A stretch of DNA of 64,000 nt from Macrotrachela quadricornifera (Eukaryota; Rotifera; Eurotatoria; Philodinida; Philodinidae). The position numbers and the translations under genes were made by a program. The notes below the pieces were generated by a model that was not told the DNA's origin, searched no databases, and worked only from the letters and a program-made list of their open reading frames with translations. The DNA is taken from NCBI GenBank assembly GCA_022393335.1, contig JAJEKB010020704.1:615357-679356 (forward strand), given 5' to 3'. This document shows positions 10,827-22,012 of the stretch, one piece after another (the stretch's first letter is position 1; the number at the start of each line of letters is the position of its first letter).

Positions 10827-11904
10827 TTTTCATAACAATTCTCCAATATAAATGGCTATCGAGTTCGGATTTTGTTCCATTTGATAACTCTTTTTAGTAG
10901 CGACAAAACTATGCATCTAGTACGACCCAAAACCGCTAGTCACCCGAAACATATTCAGGCACACTGACCTCACATACAGATTTTGGATATTTTGGAACTT
11001 TGTGTAGACAATTTTCATTAAAAAAACTACGAACTAATTGAAAATTAATATCATATTCGAAATCAGTGTTAAAAACTGAGTCGATTTATATATGCTGTGA
11101 ATAATTCTGGGTAGAAAAAAATTTTGAAAAAATCCCTGTAGCAGCTTCCCTCAGGGATGGTCTGGTGAATAATGACAATTTTTTCGATAACTAAGCCATT
11201 TTTTGCCGGATTATTCTCATCTTCTTCTCTCGACCGAGATATTGATGAGACAATTCTATGCACAAAATTCAAGCTCAATCGAATTTAACTGTGAAGAGTC
11301 ATCTTGTAAACGAACGGACGGACGCTGACCGATTCTAGAGTGTACTCGCTTTTTGAGTACAAAAAAACCGAAGTAAACAAATGAAGAAAAGATAGAAAAA
11401 AAAGAAACAAATATATTTAGAGAGAGAAAAAGAAGAACGAAAGAGCAAAGGATAGATAACTAATATGCATCGCACATATTATCGCATTTCAGAAATAAGC
11501 AACGCAAGCTAGCGAAGGGAAAGTGAGTGCGGTATCTATCGGTAAGCAGGCAGAAGGGATACTGATAAGAAGACAGAACTTTATAAGTATTTAACAAAAA
11601 AGAACTTCGCATGAGATAGGGTTGCATGAGCAAATCATCCCATGGCACAAATTAGCTAATCGATTTCTATCCTATTTTCTCATCAATTTTTTTTTATTCT
11701 TTTCCTTTACTTTTTTATGAAAATTTTACACCGTTCCATTCTTTGGCTTGAGATCTTGTCGACAAATTTTTTACTAAAAGAAGTTGTTTTCAAGTTTAAA
11801 TTACTTTTCATAACTTTCTGCATAGCTGCGCGAGTACAGATACATTGTGTACTACCAAAAAACCTAGAATTCGAGAATTTAATTATTGACATGAGAGTGA
11901 GGGT
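10827..11904. other. Intergenic, no supported gene
   Basis: Several frames of 60-80 codons on both strands have no recognisable domain. A short hairpin-like GTACTC...GAGTAC occurs near 11341-11360. Purine-rich tracts occupy about 11380-11450. Confidence 0.4.
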
Positions 11905-12179
11905 GAAGCGAGGGGGAAACACTGTACTTCGTACTTTACCGTACTTTGAAGTACTTTAAGGTACTTCATTGTACTTTATTCAACTTTATTATAATTGAAG
12001 CCAAGAATGAGAATTAGCGATAGACAAGCTCAAGCTCGCGAACCCCGTTCATTTGAAATAAAGAGCTGCCCAAATAGCTCACTTGGATCAACTGAGCTTT
12101 CCGAAACCGCTCAGCTTCACGAATCGAACTGTATAAACAGTTCCTTTGAACGAGCTGGATCTTCAGACCAGTTCTAGTC

Positions 12180-12490
12180 ATCAACTGATATATATTGGAG
12201 GTGCGCTTGGGCAATCAAGTATTGTATATCGGGGATATTCCTGGGTCATCAACTACTATATATTGGGGGTACCCTTGGGCCATCAAGTACTGTATATGGG
12301 AGGTACCCTTAGATCATAAACTACTGTATATCAGGATACCCTTAGTTCATCGACTACTATATATTGGGGATACTTTAAAAACATGAACTACTCTATCTTC
12401 AGGTATCCTTAGGCCATCGAGTAATGTATAATGGAAGTACCCTTAAGTCATTACATACTATATATTGGAGGTATCCTTGGGTCCTCAATA
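12180..12490 (+). repeat. 35-bp minisatellite, left arm of the palindrome
   Basis: About nine degenerate units of the form CTACTATATATTGGGGG-TACCCTTGGGTCATCAA. Reverse-complement copies fill 13545-13690 in the opposite arm, and related blocks lie at 5575-5760 and 20535-20760. Confidence 0.8.
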
Positions 12491-13151
12491 GAGGTGGCAC
12501 TTTCAACTTCAAACTTTAAATCAAGTCCAAATTTTACAGACGGTAAGGAATACCTTATGTCTTCCAGCTTTATAGTATGTAATTATCTGTTGGAGATTAC
12601 TGATCGCTATGTCCGCTTCTTTTTTAGTCGAAAAGTGGCCAACCAGATAGCAACAAATTGTAACTCGCTTATTTCACGAATAATCGTGGTAGATTCTATG
12701 AGGACTTTTGTAGAGCAGCTTTGATTATTCCAAATTGGCCCGAACAATCCTATACTCCGTGCTTATCTTCATGGATGAAAAGCGCCTCGAAATCTGATTG
12801 GATGAAACTCTTTTGTAACAGCAAATCAGATTTCGAGGCGATCTTTCTCCACAAAGATAAGGGCGGAATATAGGGATGTTCAGGCCAATTTGAGATTATC
12901 AAAACTGCTCTACAAACGTCTTCATAGAATCTATCACGATATTCAGTGAAATAAGCGAGTTACAATTTGTTGCCATCTGGTTGACGACTTTTTGACTAAT
13001 AAAAAAGCGGACGCAGCGTTCAGTCATTTCTAATAGATAATTAGATACTGCAAAGCTGGAAGACGCAACGTAGTCCTCACGTCTATAAAGCTTGGACTTT
13101 AATTAAAGGTAAAGTTTTAAAGTGTTCGCGGTTTAAACTTTAATTAAGCTA

Positions 13152-13400
13152 ATGACTATGATTAGAATACAGTTGAACAATTTGATTCAAATTCGGATAT
13201 TTCGACCTTTTTATTTAATTTCGGTCATTATCAACAACCTTACAATGTTTGATACTCATTATTCTTCTTATAATAGTTATACAGCAGATAAAGAGTGAAT
13301 ATCATAAGGTTGTTGATAATGACCGAAAGTAAATAAAAAAGGTCGAAATATCCGAATTTGAATCAAATTGTTCAACTGCATTCTAATCATTGTCATTACT
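13152..13400. repeat. Nested inverted repeat in the right arm of the palindrome
   Basis: The left arm (about 13155-13245) and right arm (about 13303-13395) are near-perfect reverse complements, for example CAAATTCGGATATTTCGACC versus GGTCGAAATATCCGAATTTG, and TCATTATCAACAACCTTA versus TAAGGTTGTTGATAATGA. The spacer is about 57 bp. It is absent from the other arm of the large palindrome, which suggests a later insertion. Confidence 0.8.
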
Positions 13401-13544
13401 TCATACATATCTTTCTTGTAATAATATTTAATTAAGCTGTCAAACTGGTTGCTTTAATAAACGTTTTAAAGTTTTAGTGTTTAAGTTCAAGCCTTAATTA
13501 ACGTTTAATGTCTGTTTACTGTTAAAGTGTCACGCTTAGTGATG

Positions 13545-13690
13545 AAATAAGGGTATCTTCTATACATAGTAGGTGAAGATCCAAGAGTACTTCCAATATA
13601 TCGTATTCGATGACTCAAGGGTATCTGCAGAATATAGTAGTTGATGACCCAAGGGTACCCCCAATATAAAATTAGTTGATGACTAGAACT
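13545..13690 (-). repeat. 35-bp minisatellite, right arm of the palindrome
   Basis: About four units in reverse orientation (for example TTGATGACCCAAGGGTACCC), mirroring the array at 12180-12490. Confidence 0.75.
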
Positions 13691-14135
13691 GGTCCAAAGA
13701 TTCAGCTCGTTCAAAGAAACTATTTATACTGTTCAATTCATTTGAGCTGAGCTGGTAGCAAAGCTCACCTGATTGAAACGAGCTGTTTATACAGTTCAGT
13801 TCGTGGATCTGAGCTTTTTGAAAAATTGATCAGCTCTGAACTAGAGCTGAGCTTTGTCGACGTCTACTAGGCACTTTTTTAAAAAATGTTAGAATATAAT
13901 TTTTAATGTAATAATCGATAAAAAACAAATGAGTGAACTTAAATACAAATTCCCGATAATTTAAAATCATATTAAATTAACAAGAAACAATACCCCAATT
14001 TAAGGCATTTTTAAGTACTTTAATGCACTTTAAAGGTACTTTAATATACTTTAAGGTACTTTATGTACTTTAAAGTACTTTGAAGTACTTTGAGGTACTT
14101 TAAAGTACATAAAGTACGGTGTTTCCCCCTTGGGG

Positions 14136-14641
14136 TGGGGACAGAAACACTCATATACCTGTCTCTTCTCTGAGGATGAAAGTGACGCCGAAAACATAAA
14201 TATGGCCTCTGAGGGCGCATCATCTTAGTGAGGATGAGGGCAGAAAGCCTAAGACTCTAGTATACTTCATATACTCATAGATGAGTGCATGTGAATACAC
14301 ATCTGTTAGGAGTATGTTAAAGAAAATGTCGATACATGTTGTATCTGTACTCACCCATGCCTTCACATGCCATTACATATATTCTAGAACTCTAGGTTTT
14401 TTGGTAGTACTCATGTTGCTGACGGCATATATCAATGTACCAATACGTATCCGTATGTATGAATCCATTTGCATACATGAAAAATAAACTTTAGACTTCT
14501 AGATTTTTGGGAGTAGATGGGTTGTTGGCAGTACATATCGATGTACTAGAACGTATTAGTATATATCGGTACATGCCATTACATACGAAAAATTGAATTC
14601 TAGAATTCTGGTTTCCCTGATAGCATACATATTATGGCTAC
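14136..14641. other. Intergenic with an approximate 120-bp duplication
   Basis: Two diverged direct copies of a segment of about 120 bp: TCTAGAACTCTAGGTTTTTTGG near 14384 and TAGACTTCTAGATTTTTGGG near 14492. Each is followed by GTACATATCGATGTAC-like motifs and ACGTAT. A third partial start (TCTAGAATTCTGG) is at about 14600. No gene is supported. Confidence 0.45.
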
Positions 14642-15245
14642 AATAAATTGAGTGCAATGATAGTATTTTCATTATCAAATTACTCATGAACTTTATTTTA
14701 TTGTCGTCTTCTCTATTATTTATTAAAATTTTTCATCACTGTGAAAATAGTTTTTTATTAAAATAATTATATATTCCGATAAAGTATGAAATTCTCTATC
14801 ATTCTATATATCACTTCTTCATAAATTTTAAAAAATTGAATTTCTCCTATTTTTTTCTCTTTTATTTCTGATTTGTAGACACGATAGAAATGTTTTTCTT
14901 TTCAAATAACTATATGTTTTGATAGTGTTTGAAATTCTTTATCATCTTGAACATTTGAAATTAAAAACGATAAGAGTTAGTTAAGAAATGCAAGTTTTTA
15001 GGATTTGTCAGAGAAGATACTTCTATAATATTCGAATTATCTCCCAGTAAATAAATGCAAGAGGAATTGTGAGTGTATAGGATGGTAGAACATTTCATGC
15101 TTTATCAGAATATATAATTAGTTTTTATAAAAACTAATTTCACAGTGAAGAGAAGTTCTAATAAATAATAGAGAAGACAACAATAAAATCAAGTTCATAA
15201 GGAATTTAATAATGAGGATATTTTCATTGTACTCGATTTATTTTT
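14642..15245. repeat. Fold-back element, arms about 160-180 bp
   Basis: The left arm (14642-14805) and right arm (15075-15245) are imperfect reverse complements. Matching pieces include GTCTTCTCTATTATTTATTA versus TAATAAATAATAGAGAAGAC and TTTTATTGTTGTC-like AT tracts. The outer ends read AATAAATTGAGTGCAATGA and, reversed, AATAAATCGAGTACAATGA. No coding content. Confidence 0.7.
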
Positions 15246-15470
15246 CAGCAAATACATTCCAGCTAAAAACACAATAAAGATACAGGATGATAGAAAACTT
15301 CAAGAGCTTTCAGAATCTATCATCATTTTTTCTTAAATGTCTTTAAAAACTTGATTAGAGCTAATTTTTTCCAGGCTTATATATCAGTTAAATGTGCAAA
15401 GCCTATATTTCTCGTTCATCATACAAGAAAACTATCGTATTTTTCTTATAAATAGATAAAAAGATTTGTA
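15246..15470. other. Short spacer with a partial repeat copy
   Basis: The stretch ACAGGATGATAGAAAACTTC at about 15282 resembles the inner part of the preceding fold-back (TAGGATGGTAGAACATTTC), so a third partial copy may lie here. No gene. Confidence 0.35.
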
Positions 15471-16399
15471 CTTAGGTCTGACCAAAAGTTCATGCAACAT
15501 TAAATAAAAATATAAAGATTTGGAGATATTTTTAATTTTATTTTATCAAATATTGAGGATAGTTGCCATGATTATTTATACGAAGATCGATCCTTTCTAA
15601 TAACTTGTTAAAAGTTCTTTTGAAATCTTTTTCTTTCAAAAATTTTTAGGCATCTTGGAAACCACATACACTCATCATATTTCATTTATTTAATCAATTA
15701 AACTACATTCGATAGAATTTGTTTACCAAAAATTACATAGTATCAGGCCTGACAAATATGGTAGATGTGACATTATATTGATGCCTTCTTCTATCATATA
15801 ATTAATAACATTAGATGAGTATGAATTCAACGATGATCGTCAAGCAATTTTGTACATTTTGAAGGTGATGTCTCTGTTTGTTTCCATATTTCATTAACAA
15901 AAGGCTTCGGACAATTTTCAATATAATACTTGTAACCTACAGTCTTGCCTTTATCTACCCTATGTATAAAAACATGACTATTGGATTTAAAGAATATACC
16001 AAACGAAGTTATGGTTAAACTTTGTCTTCATAGACAATAGCCTTTCACAATGCATCTTCAATTTGCTAGTTAGCATCAGATGATTTATGACTAATCTATA
16101 TAAAATAAATCCATATTCCATTATTAGTAATGCTAGAACGCAACTGACATGATTGAATAAAATTTCACTAAATTTTCAAAAGAAATCAAAAATGATTAAT
16201 TCATGCGGTTTTCAAGATATCTAAAAATTTTTGAAGAAAAAGACTTTAAAAGAACTTTTAACAAGTTATTAGAAAGGATCGAATCTCGTTTAAATAATTA
16301 TGACAACTATCCTCAATATTTAATAAATTAAAATTAAAAATATCTCTGCATCCTTATATTTTTTGTTTAATGTTTGCAGAACTTTTGGTCAGACCTAAG
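15471..16399 (-). mobile_element. Defunct mariner element with transposase remnant
   Basis: Terminal inverted repeats start CTTAGGTCTGACC at both ends and are flanked by TA (15469-15470; 16400-16401). Similarity between the two ends extends inward for about 190 bp. On the minus strand, around 15730-15960, a fossil mariner transposase reads KTVGYKYYIENCPKPFVNE then IWKQ, with a degraded DDH/HDN-like region and several stops. At 929 bp it is shorter than an autonomous mariner (about 1.3 kb), so it is both deleted and mutated. Confidence 0.85.
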
Positions 16400-16401
16400 T
16401 A

Positions 16402-16973
16402 TTTTTTGTTCATTCATTTAATTAAACAATTCTATATATGTTATCAGATTTATTTAATTTGGCTAAAATGGATTTATTCTTTTTAGTCAATTTTCAATAG
16501 AAATTACATGTATACTTTGCTCTGTTCATCTCGTATGTAGATGATCTTTTTTATCTTTATAGAAATGTAGTTCCTTTTTCATCTAGTGAATTATACTTAT
16601 CCATTTTTTTGCTGTCTCATAAGAGAAACAAAAAAGAATATTTTTCTTCCATGAAATTAACCTAAAGATAGTGACCCTCTATCTTAGACTTTTAATTCAA
16701 TGCCTAACACTATAATTGGTTTGATTGACAAGATATATTAGATGATACATTTATAATGATATTGATCGTTTTCAGAATCAATTTTCTTTATTTCTAATTA
16801 AGCCGATCATTTTCTCCATTTCCAAAAAGTCGAAAACTTTTGTTGAGTTTTGAAGGATGAAATTATTTCAAATAAATATTCTAGAGCAACTTTGCATTAA
16901 CAATTGAGAAAAGTGGTAAACGTGATTATTGATTTTGGTCACTGTGAGCAGTTTATTATAAAATTGATCTATA
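16402..16973. other. Intergenic upstream of the GMC oxidoreductase gene
   Basis: AT-rich spacer that presumably includes the promoter of the next gene. Nothing else recognised. Confidence 0.4.
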
Positions 16974-18494
16974 ATGGAAGAAATGCTGGCTGATTTCATA
17001 GTCGTGGGAGGTGGTACTGCTGGGTGCATTTTAGCTGCAAGATTAGCCAAATATGGCTTTGAAACATTGCTTTTGTCGAGTGGTTCAAATGATACAGCAA
17101 ATTCCTTGATGAGAGAAAAGTCTCGTTTTAAAGAACTCTTGCAAGCTTCTCATTTCAAACACCATCTCTGTCACACACCTTTACCAAATCTAAATAATCG
17201 AACGTTGGACCTAATTGTTTGGAATAGTCTAGGAGGTAATAGCCTGAACGGTGGTGGAATCGAACGAATGACGAAAAGTGAATGTGACTTACTTGTTGAT
17301 GCTAGCGGTGATCAGTCATTTTGTTTAGAATATATGTCAATGTATTATAAAATGGTTGAGAATTTTACAACAACAGCATCATTTCCTGCCGATGAAATTC
17401 GCGGTCACAATGGTCCAATACATATGACACATGGCAACGAGCCTGCATTTTTTGCGATATGGAAAAAGGTGGCTGATGAACTCGGTGAGACGTTTACGGA
17501 CGATCTCGCAGGAAATATTGATTATGGTTTTTCATTCGAACCATCTTCGTTCGTTAACGGAATTAGAAGTTGGAGTGCATCCGATTACTTAATTCCTGCT
17601 ATGAAACAATATTCAAATCTTACTGTCGTAACAGGTGCTACTGTAACCAAATTCAATGTGAATACAATAACTAAGCGCATTGACAGTCTTCTATTCGTCT
17701 CTTCTAGCGGCTGCTTCCGTGCTGTTGCTCGAAAAGAATATATTTTGTCTGCTGGTACGTTTTTTAGTCCTCATTTGCTTTTACTATCAGGTATAGGTGA
17801 TTCTGAACTTCTCGACCAAAACAATATACCCATAAAGCATGCTTTGAAACAGGTTGGAAAGAATTTGACTGATAATGGTCTTCTCGTTATGGAATACGAA
17901 GTGAAAGATTTACCCATTGACCAATGTATACCGGTTGCTTTGGTTAATCGACAAGTGAAGACTACTAAAACTAACGCCGATTTGTTCTTTGTTCTAAAAA
18001 TGAATCGTGCAACAGGACGTCTATATATATTTATCTTCAATAGTTCGCCAAAATCACCTACTGGTTCTGTTTCGCTGTACAATTTCAATCCATTGATACC
18101 ACCAAAAATAACTTTGACTTATCTTGAAGATGAAAGAGATATTGAAGCGTTTATTGATGGCATCAATTACGTGAGGGCAGTGATGTCCACAAATACTATA
18201 AAAGAAATTGCTGAAGTGACTGAAATTTTGCCGGGGATTCAAGAAACGGACTTAAAAACGTATATCCGTAATACATTGAAACCCGGCTGTCATTTTATTG
18301 GTACATGTTCAATGGGACGAGATGCACAAACATCAGTGATTAATAAAGATTTTAAAGTACATGGCTTAAATAACCTTCGTATAGTAGACGCATCGATATT
18401 TCCAACCAGTTTTGTATCCAAAGCAGGTCCTTGTTTAACTGTTTATGCTTTAGCTGAAAAAGCTGCAGATGTTTTGAGACAGGAATATTCGTGA
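16974..18494 (+). CDS. GMC-family FAD-dependent oxidoreductase
   Basis: Single uninterrupted frame of 506 residues. The N-terminal dinucleotide-binding motif is FIVVGGGTAGC (glycines 12-14 and 17). The GMC signature usually read GGSSxxNG appears as GGNSLNGGG (87-95). The C-terminal block has catalytic H440 in HFIGTCSMG, then LRIVDASIFPT and YALAEKAADVL. GMC enzymes oxidise alcohols, choline, sugars or related substrates with FAD; the substrate here is not readable. Odd points: the second conserved Asn/His near the C-terminus seems replaced by G485 (SKAGPC), the protein is shorter than the usual 550-620 residues, and there are no introns. A foreign origin is possible, but base composition does not stand out. 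AATAAA occurs 2 bp past the stop (18496-18501). The alternative start at residue 4 would change little. Confidence 0.88.
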   Translation: MEEMLADFIVVGGGTAGCILAARLAKYGFETLLLSSGSNDTANSLMREKSRFKELLQASHFKHHLCHTPLPNLNNRTLDLIVWNSLGGNSLNGGGIERMTKSECDLLVDASGDQSFCLEYMSMYYKMVENFTTTASFPADEIRGHNGPIHMTHGNEPAFFAIWKKVADELGETFTDDLAGNIDYGFSFEPSSFVNGIRSWSASDYLIPAMKQYSNLTVVTGATVTKFNVNTITKRIDSLLFVSSSGCFRAVARKEYILSAGTFFSPHLLLLSGIGDSELLDQNNIPIKHALKQVGKNLTDNGLLVMEYEVKDLPIDQCIPVALVNRQVKTTKTNADLFFVLKMNRATGRLYIFIFNSSPKSPTGSVSLYNFNPLIPPKITLTYLEDERDIEAFIDGINYVRAVMSTNTIKEIAEVTEILPGIQETDLKTYIRNTLKPGCHFIGTCSMGRDAQTSVINKDFKVHGLNNLRIVDASIFPTSFVSKAGPCLTVYALAEKAADVLRQEYS

Positions 18495-19780
18495 CAATAA
18501 AAAAACTTTTGAGCTTACATTTTTGTTTATTTTATAAACATTATGGCACTCTGTTTTGAGAAGAGTTTGCAATATATCTGTCGACAACACATATATTAGA
18601 CTGTCCACCGATAGTTTGTATAAAAAGAGAAAAAAAAGAGTAGTATAGTTTTAGCTTGTATAAAGTCAACAAACGCTCAAACAACAGTCAGAAATCGTTA
18701 AATTAGTACTTTGCTGATCTGTGTTCTATACTGACTAGGAAAACGTAAAAATGAGAAGAACTCGTACTTGTTGACAACTACAGTCGTGCAGTTCCTATTT
18801 TACCACCCTCAAAATGAGAGCATCACGAAAATGTAAACAAAAGAAACACAAGTTACTGCAAAATTATTTCACTATGATATCTCGTTAACTAAATACGAGT
18901 ACAGAGTTGAGGGAGTCAAGTTATTTTGGTTACTTTTTTGTTACTTTTCTGTTTATGTTTCTGAAGAACGTGAAAAAAAAGTTTTTTACGATTTGAAATC
19001 TAGTTCTCGGTTTTTCGCACACAATCTAAAATAGATTAAATATAAACGAAAAAAAATAACGCATCTAATCTAGACCAATCAACAACAAAAGAGCGTCGAA
19101 ATCAACTCTTCTACTTTATACGATATCATCTCACAGTAAAGAATTTGATGCTTTAGTAAGCAAAAATCTAACTTTAAACCTACTTCCAAGTAAATGTTTG
19201 TTTGCCTTTCAAAGGTATCAGAACAAAAATATTAGCTTTTATCAAACTTAAAGAATTCGATGTCATTAAAAGGGCACTTTGCAAAAACGCACGTTCATTT
19301 GGTATCGCTATGCCAGAAATACATATTTGTTATTGATTTTTTTAATACGAGAATTGGTCTATATCAGAGGAGGAATGCACACCTAACTTTCTGATGAGGA
19401 ATAGATAATGTGAAACGAGTAACGAAGTATTGTGGTGAACAAAATACTATTTCATAATAGCTATAATATATCGTGATAAATATATGATACGTCGATTCAA
19501 TGTGAAGTTTTCCTTTTAATTTATTATACATACATATACATCTTTCAAAGATGAGTCGAAATCAAATTGCAAGAAACAACAAAGATATCGGAGAATAGAC
19601 ACAAGCTATTATTTACGGCCATGTGTATACAGCATGGTCCATAAGTCACCAAGCAGTCTTTGATTGCGAATAGTTTTTAACAGGAATAAGATAGAGAGCT
19701 GCCGTTTCCACCATTTGAAAGAGCAACACTTGGAACATTGATCTATATGAAATTCATCAGGATAAAAGATGCTTTGTTAT
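18495..19780. other. Intergenic, no supported gene
   Basis: AT-rich. No domain-bearing frame or clear inverted repeat was seen before the fold-back at 19781. Confidence 0.4.
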
Positions 19781-20071
19781 AGAGAACTATGGGTTCACTT
19801 CTTTTCGATGCATATTTTCGTCAATTTTCATAATAATCTCAACTCAAATTATGTCAAAATGTAGCTTAAATCACATTTCTTTTTACTATAAAATCATTAT
19901 GTTTTCGACTTATTATCGAGCTTTTTTACAACGCGGACTATCAAGGTAACTTTTTGCAGTTTTATAGTAAAAAAAATGTGATTTAAGCTACATTTTGACT
20001 TAATTTGAGTTCAGATTATTGTGAAAATTAACGAAAATATGCATCGAAAAGAAGTGAACCCATAGTTCTCT
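19781..20071. repeat. Fold-back MITE, arms about 110 bp
   Basis: Near-perfect inverted arms: 19781-19893 (AGAGAACTATGGGTTCACTT...) and 19960-20071 (reverse complement AGAGAACTATGGGTTCACTT...). Both arms include ATGCATATTTTCGT and TGTAGCTTAAATCACATTT. The spacer of about 65 bp contains CGAGCTTTTTTACAACGCGG. No coding content. Confidence 0.85.
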
Positions 20072-20084
20072 AATAGGAGTGTCG

Positions 20085-20248
20085 GCGTTCCCCGTTCCCT
20101 AGAGTTCCGTTCCCAAAGAACGGAACGCATGTCATAGCGTGTTTCTTAGCATTTTTTCAATATATTGTGATGTCTATATGGTATTGCATATCGTTTTACT
20201 CCAAAATGTTTTGCGTTCCCCATTCCCAGGAACGGGGAACGGAACGCT
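20085..20248. repeat. GGAACGGAACG inverted cluster
   Basis: Two GC-richer clusters, 20085-20129 (GCGTTCCCCGTTCCC ... GAACGGAACGC) and 20213-20248 (GCGTTCCCCATTCCC ... GGGGAACGGAACGC), enclose about 85 bp. Each cluster is itself palindromic and the pair is also inverted, so the whole can fold as a small MITE-like structure. Confidence 0.65.
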
Positions 20249-20534
20249 TACTTATTCTGTGGAACAGAAAATTTAACTGGTACTCCCTACCAGCATACAT
20301 ATACCATGCTGATCTGGTAACTAGAATACGACTTTCCAATTCTATTTCAAATAAAAAAATCAAAACTCTAACTCACTATATTAGCTTCCCAAAGAAGATA
20401 ATCGTTAGTCAATTAAATGTAACAAGGGTTAGTCTTAATTACAGCTATGTAGGGATGCAACGGTGATGATAATCGGTGTAGCGGTAACGCATATAGATCG
20501 GTAATCATTCTACCGGTCAACAGCCTGTGTTCCA

Positions 20535-20760
20535 CAAGTCATCGCCTCGAGTACTATATTTTTCGAGTACCCTTGGGTCCTCAACTGCTATATATAGGGA
20601 GCACCCTAGGTCCTCAACTACTGTATATTGGAGGTGCCCTTAGGCCCTCAAGTGCTATATTATAGGGGAATTCTTAGATTCCCAAGTACTATAGATTGTG
20701 GGTACTTTTGAGTCCTCAAGGGCTATAGATTGGGGGCATCCTTAGGTCTTTAACTAGACA
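20535..20760 (+). repeat. 35-bp minisatellite, third locus
   Basis: About six degenerate units such as GAGTACCCTTGGGTCCTCAA-CTGCTATATATAGGG. Same family as 5575-5760 and 12180-12490. It directly abuts the fold-back element that starts near 20757. Confidence 0.75.
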
Positions 20761-21562
20761 TTTTAGTAAAATTTTATTGGATAGTATGGCGTATAGTAAA
20801 AAATTGAAGCATTGTATTTTGACCTAAATCTTTGCCCATAGAATGATCTACTAATGGGTAGAGTACCCTGAAAATTTCAGCTCTGAAGAATGTTTTCTTC
20901 CTAAAATATTCAGCCTCCTAAAACTCATCCATATTCCAAAAAATTTCCTGGCCTTTTAGCCTTTAACAACCGGTTGGCTACGAGATTAATTTTTCAGATA
21001 AAATTTTACACACAACGTTGCAAATGCTGCAATCCTTATATATGTATTCTTAAAGGTTTTGTGAAATATGAAAATCTGTAAAAGAATCACTAAGGCATAA
21101 GCTTACATCATATTTCGTACATTGATAACGTGAGAGCACATCTTTTTTTTTCGGACATCTCACAGTGTTGCTGTAGACAACGCATTTTCTCTTAAGTAGT
21201 AACTGTGTGTGTAGCTGGAATTAGCAAGAGAAAGTGTTTTACAATTAACATATGAACACATCACTACATGGTTATCGTGTTGTTAAATTAGATACAATAT
21301 AATAACAATAATGGAGAAAATGTGAAAGACAACAGACTTGCTGATTTCTTGCACAAATATTGCACCACAATCAAGTATCATAAATGATACTTCTGTAGCC
21401 AATCGGTTAATATATTAGGAAGAGAATGTTTTTCAGAGCTGAAATTTTCAGGATACTCTACCTATTAGCAGGTCATTCTATGGGCAAAGTTTTAGGTCAA
21501 AATGCAATACTTCGATTTTTTGCTATACACCACACTATACAGTAAAATTTTAGTAAAATGTC
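20757..21562. repeat. Fold-back element, arms about 155-180 bp
   Basis: The left arm (20757-20940) and right arm (21405-21562) mirror each other: AGACATTTTAGTAAAATTTTA versus its complement at the right end, and CATAGAATGATCTACTAATG versus the complement of TATTAGCAGGTCATTCTATG. The central part (20940-21405) shows no gene. Confidence 0.75.
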
Positions 21563-21754
21563 TATAACTCCAAAAAGAAGTCCTATGGAAATATGTCCTT
21601 TTGAGGTTTTGCATACCTCATTGAGAGCCACCTTTTGCATAGAGTCTGAGCTCAAAAGCTATTTATCAGTTGCGTTTATTCCCTCGTGAGTTCGTTTCAT
21701 CGATAGAAAACAATTAAGTATACGATAATCTCCAATGAAATCCATCTGTTAGAA

Positions 21755-22012
21755 TCAGGAATAGGAAGTTTGAAGGAAAGTAATGTATTGGGAAGAAAAA
21801 AAAATAACATTATTTGAAAGATAATAAATATATAATTTTATCATAGAAATAAAGATTACCTGGTATCGATGGTATGTGTCTGTAATGGCGTTCAGTCTGG
21901 TACAGACATTGCGACACGACAGTAACATTGTGAGTTGATCGAGATGGTCGAGAATTCTATAAATCAACTCGACTGGTAGTGTTTGAAATGATAAATTCAT
22001 TTTTTTCGACAT
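21755..22012 (-). pseudogene. Orphan F-box exon (51 residues)
   Basis: The coding exon is 22012-21860, ending CATCGATACCAG before GTAATC, phase 0. It encodes an F-box: LPVELIYRILDHLDQ and RNVCTRLNAITDTYHRYQ. F-box domains dock substrates to SCF ubiquitin ligases through SKP1. The same 51-codon first exon, with the same splice phase, is at 32457-32609. No LRR or other substrate-binding exons follow on the minus strand. A possible acceptor (TTCTAACAG) at about 21750 opens a short frame of about 29 codons before a stop. Downstream DNA is then occupied by the fold-back at 20757-21562, so this is probably a truncated gene. Confidence 0.65.

Larger units (their letters stand above)
11905..14135. 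mobile_element. Composite 2.2-kb palindromic (fold-back) element
   Basis: The two ends mirror each other: the left starts AGGGGGAAACACTGTACTT and the right, reverse-complemented, AGGGGGAAACACCGTACTT. Both continue into short GTACTTTAA tandem repeats (11926-11980; 14013-14117). Moving inward, each arm has a GAGCT-rich stretch (12030-12175; 13680-13860), a 35-bp minisatellite (12180-12490; 13545-13690), an AGTCCAA...GTCTTCCAGCTTT stretch, and finally a more highly conserved core (12600-12805; 12820-13040). The centre is near 12812. A second palindrome (13152-13400) is nested in the right arm. No transposase is visible. It may be a fold-back transposon or a palindromic duplication. Confidence 0.75.
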
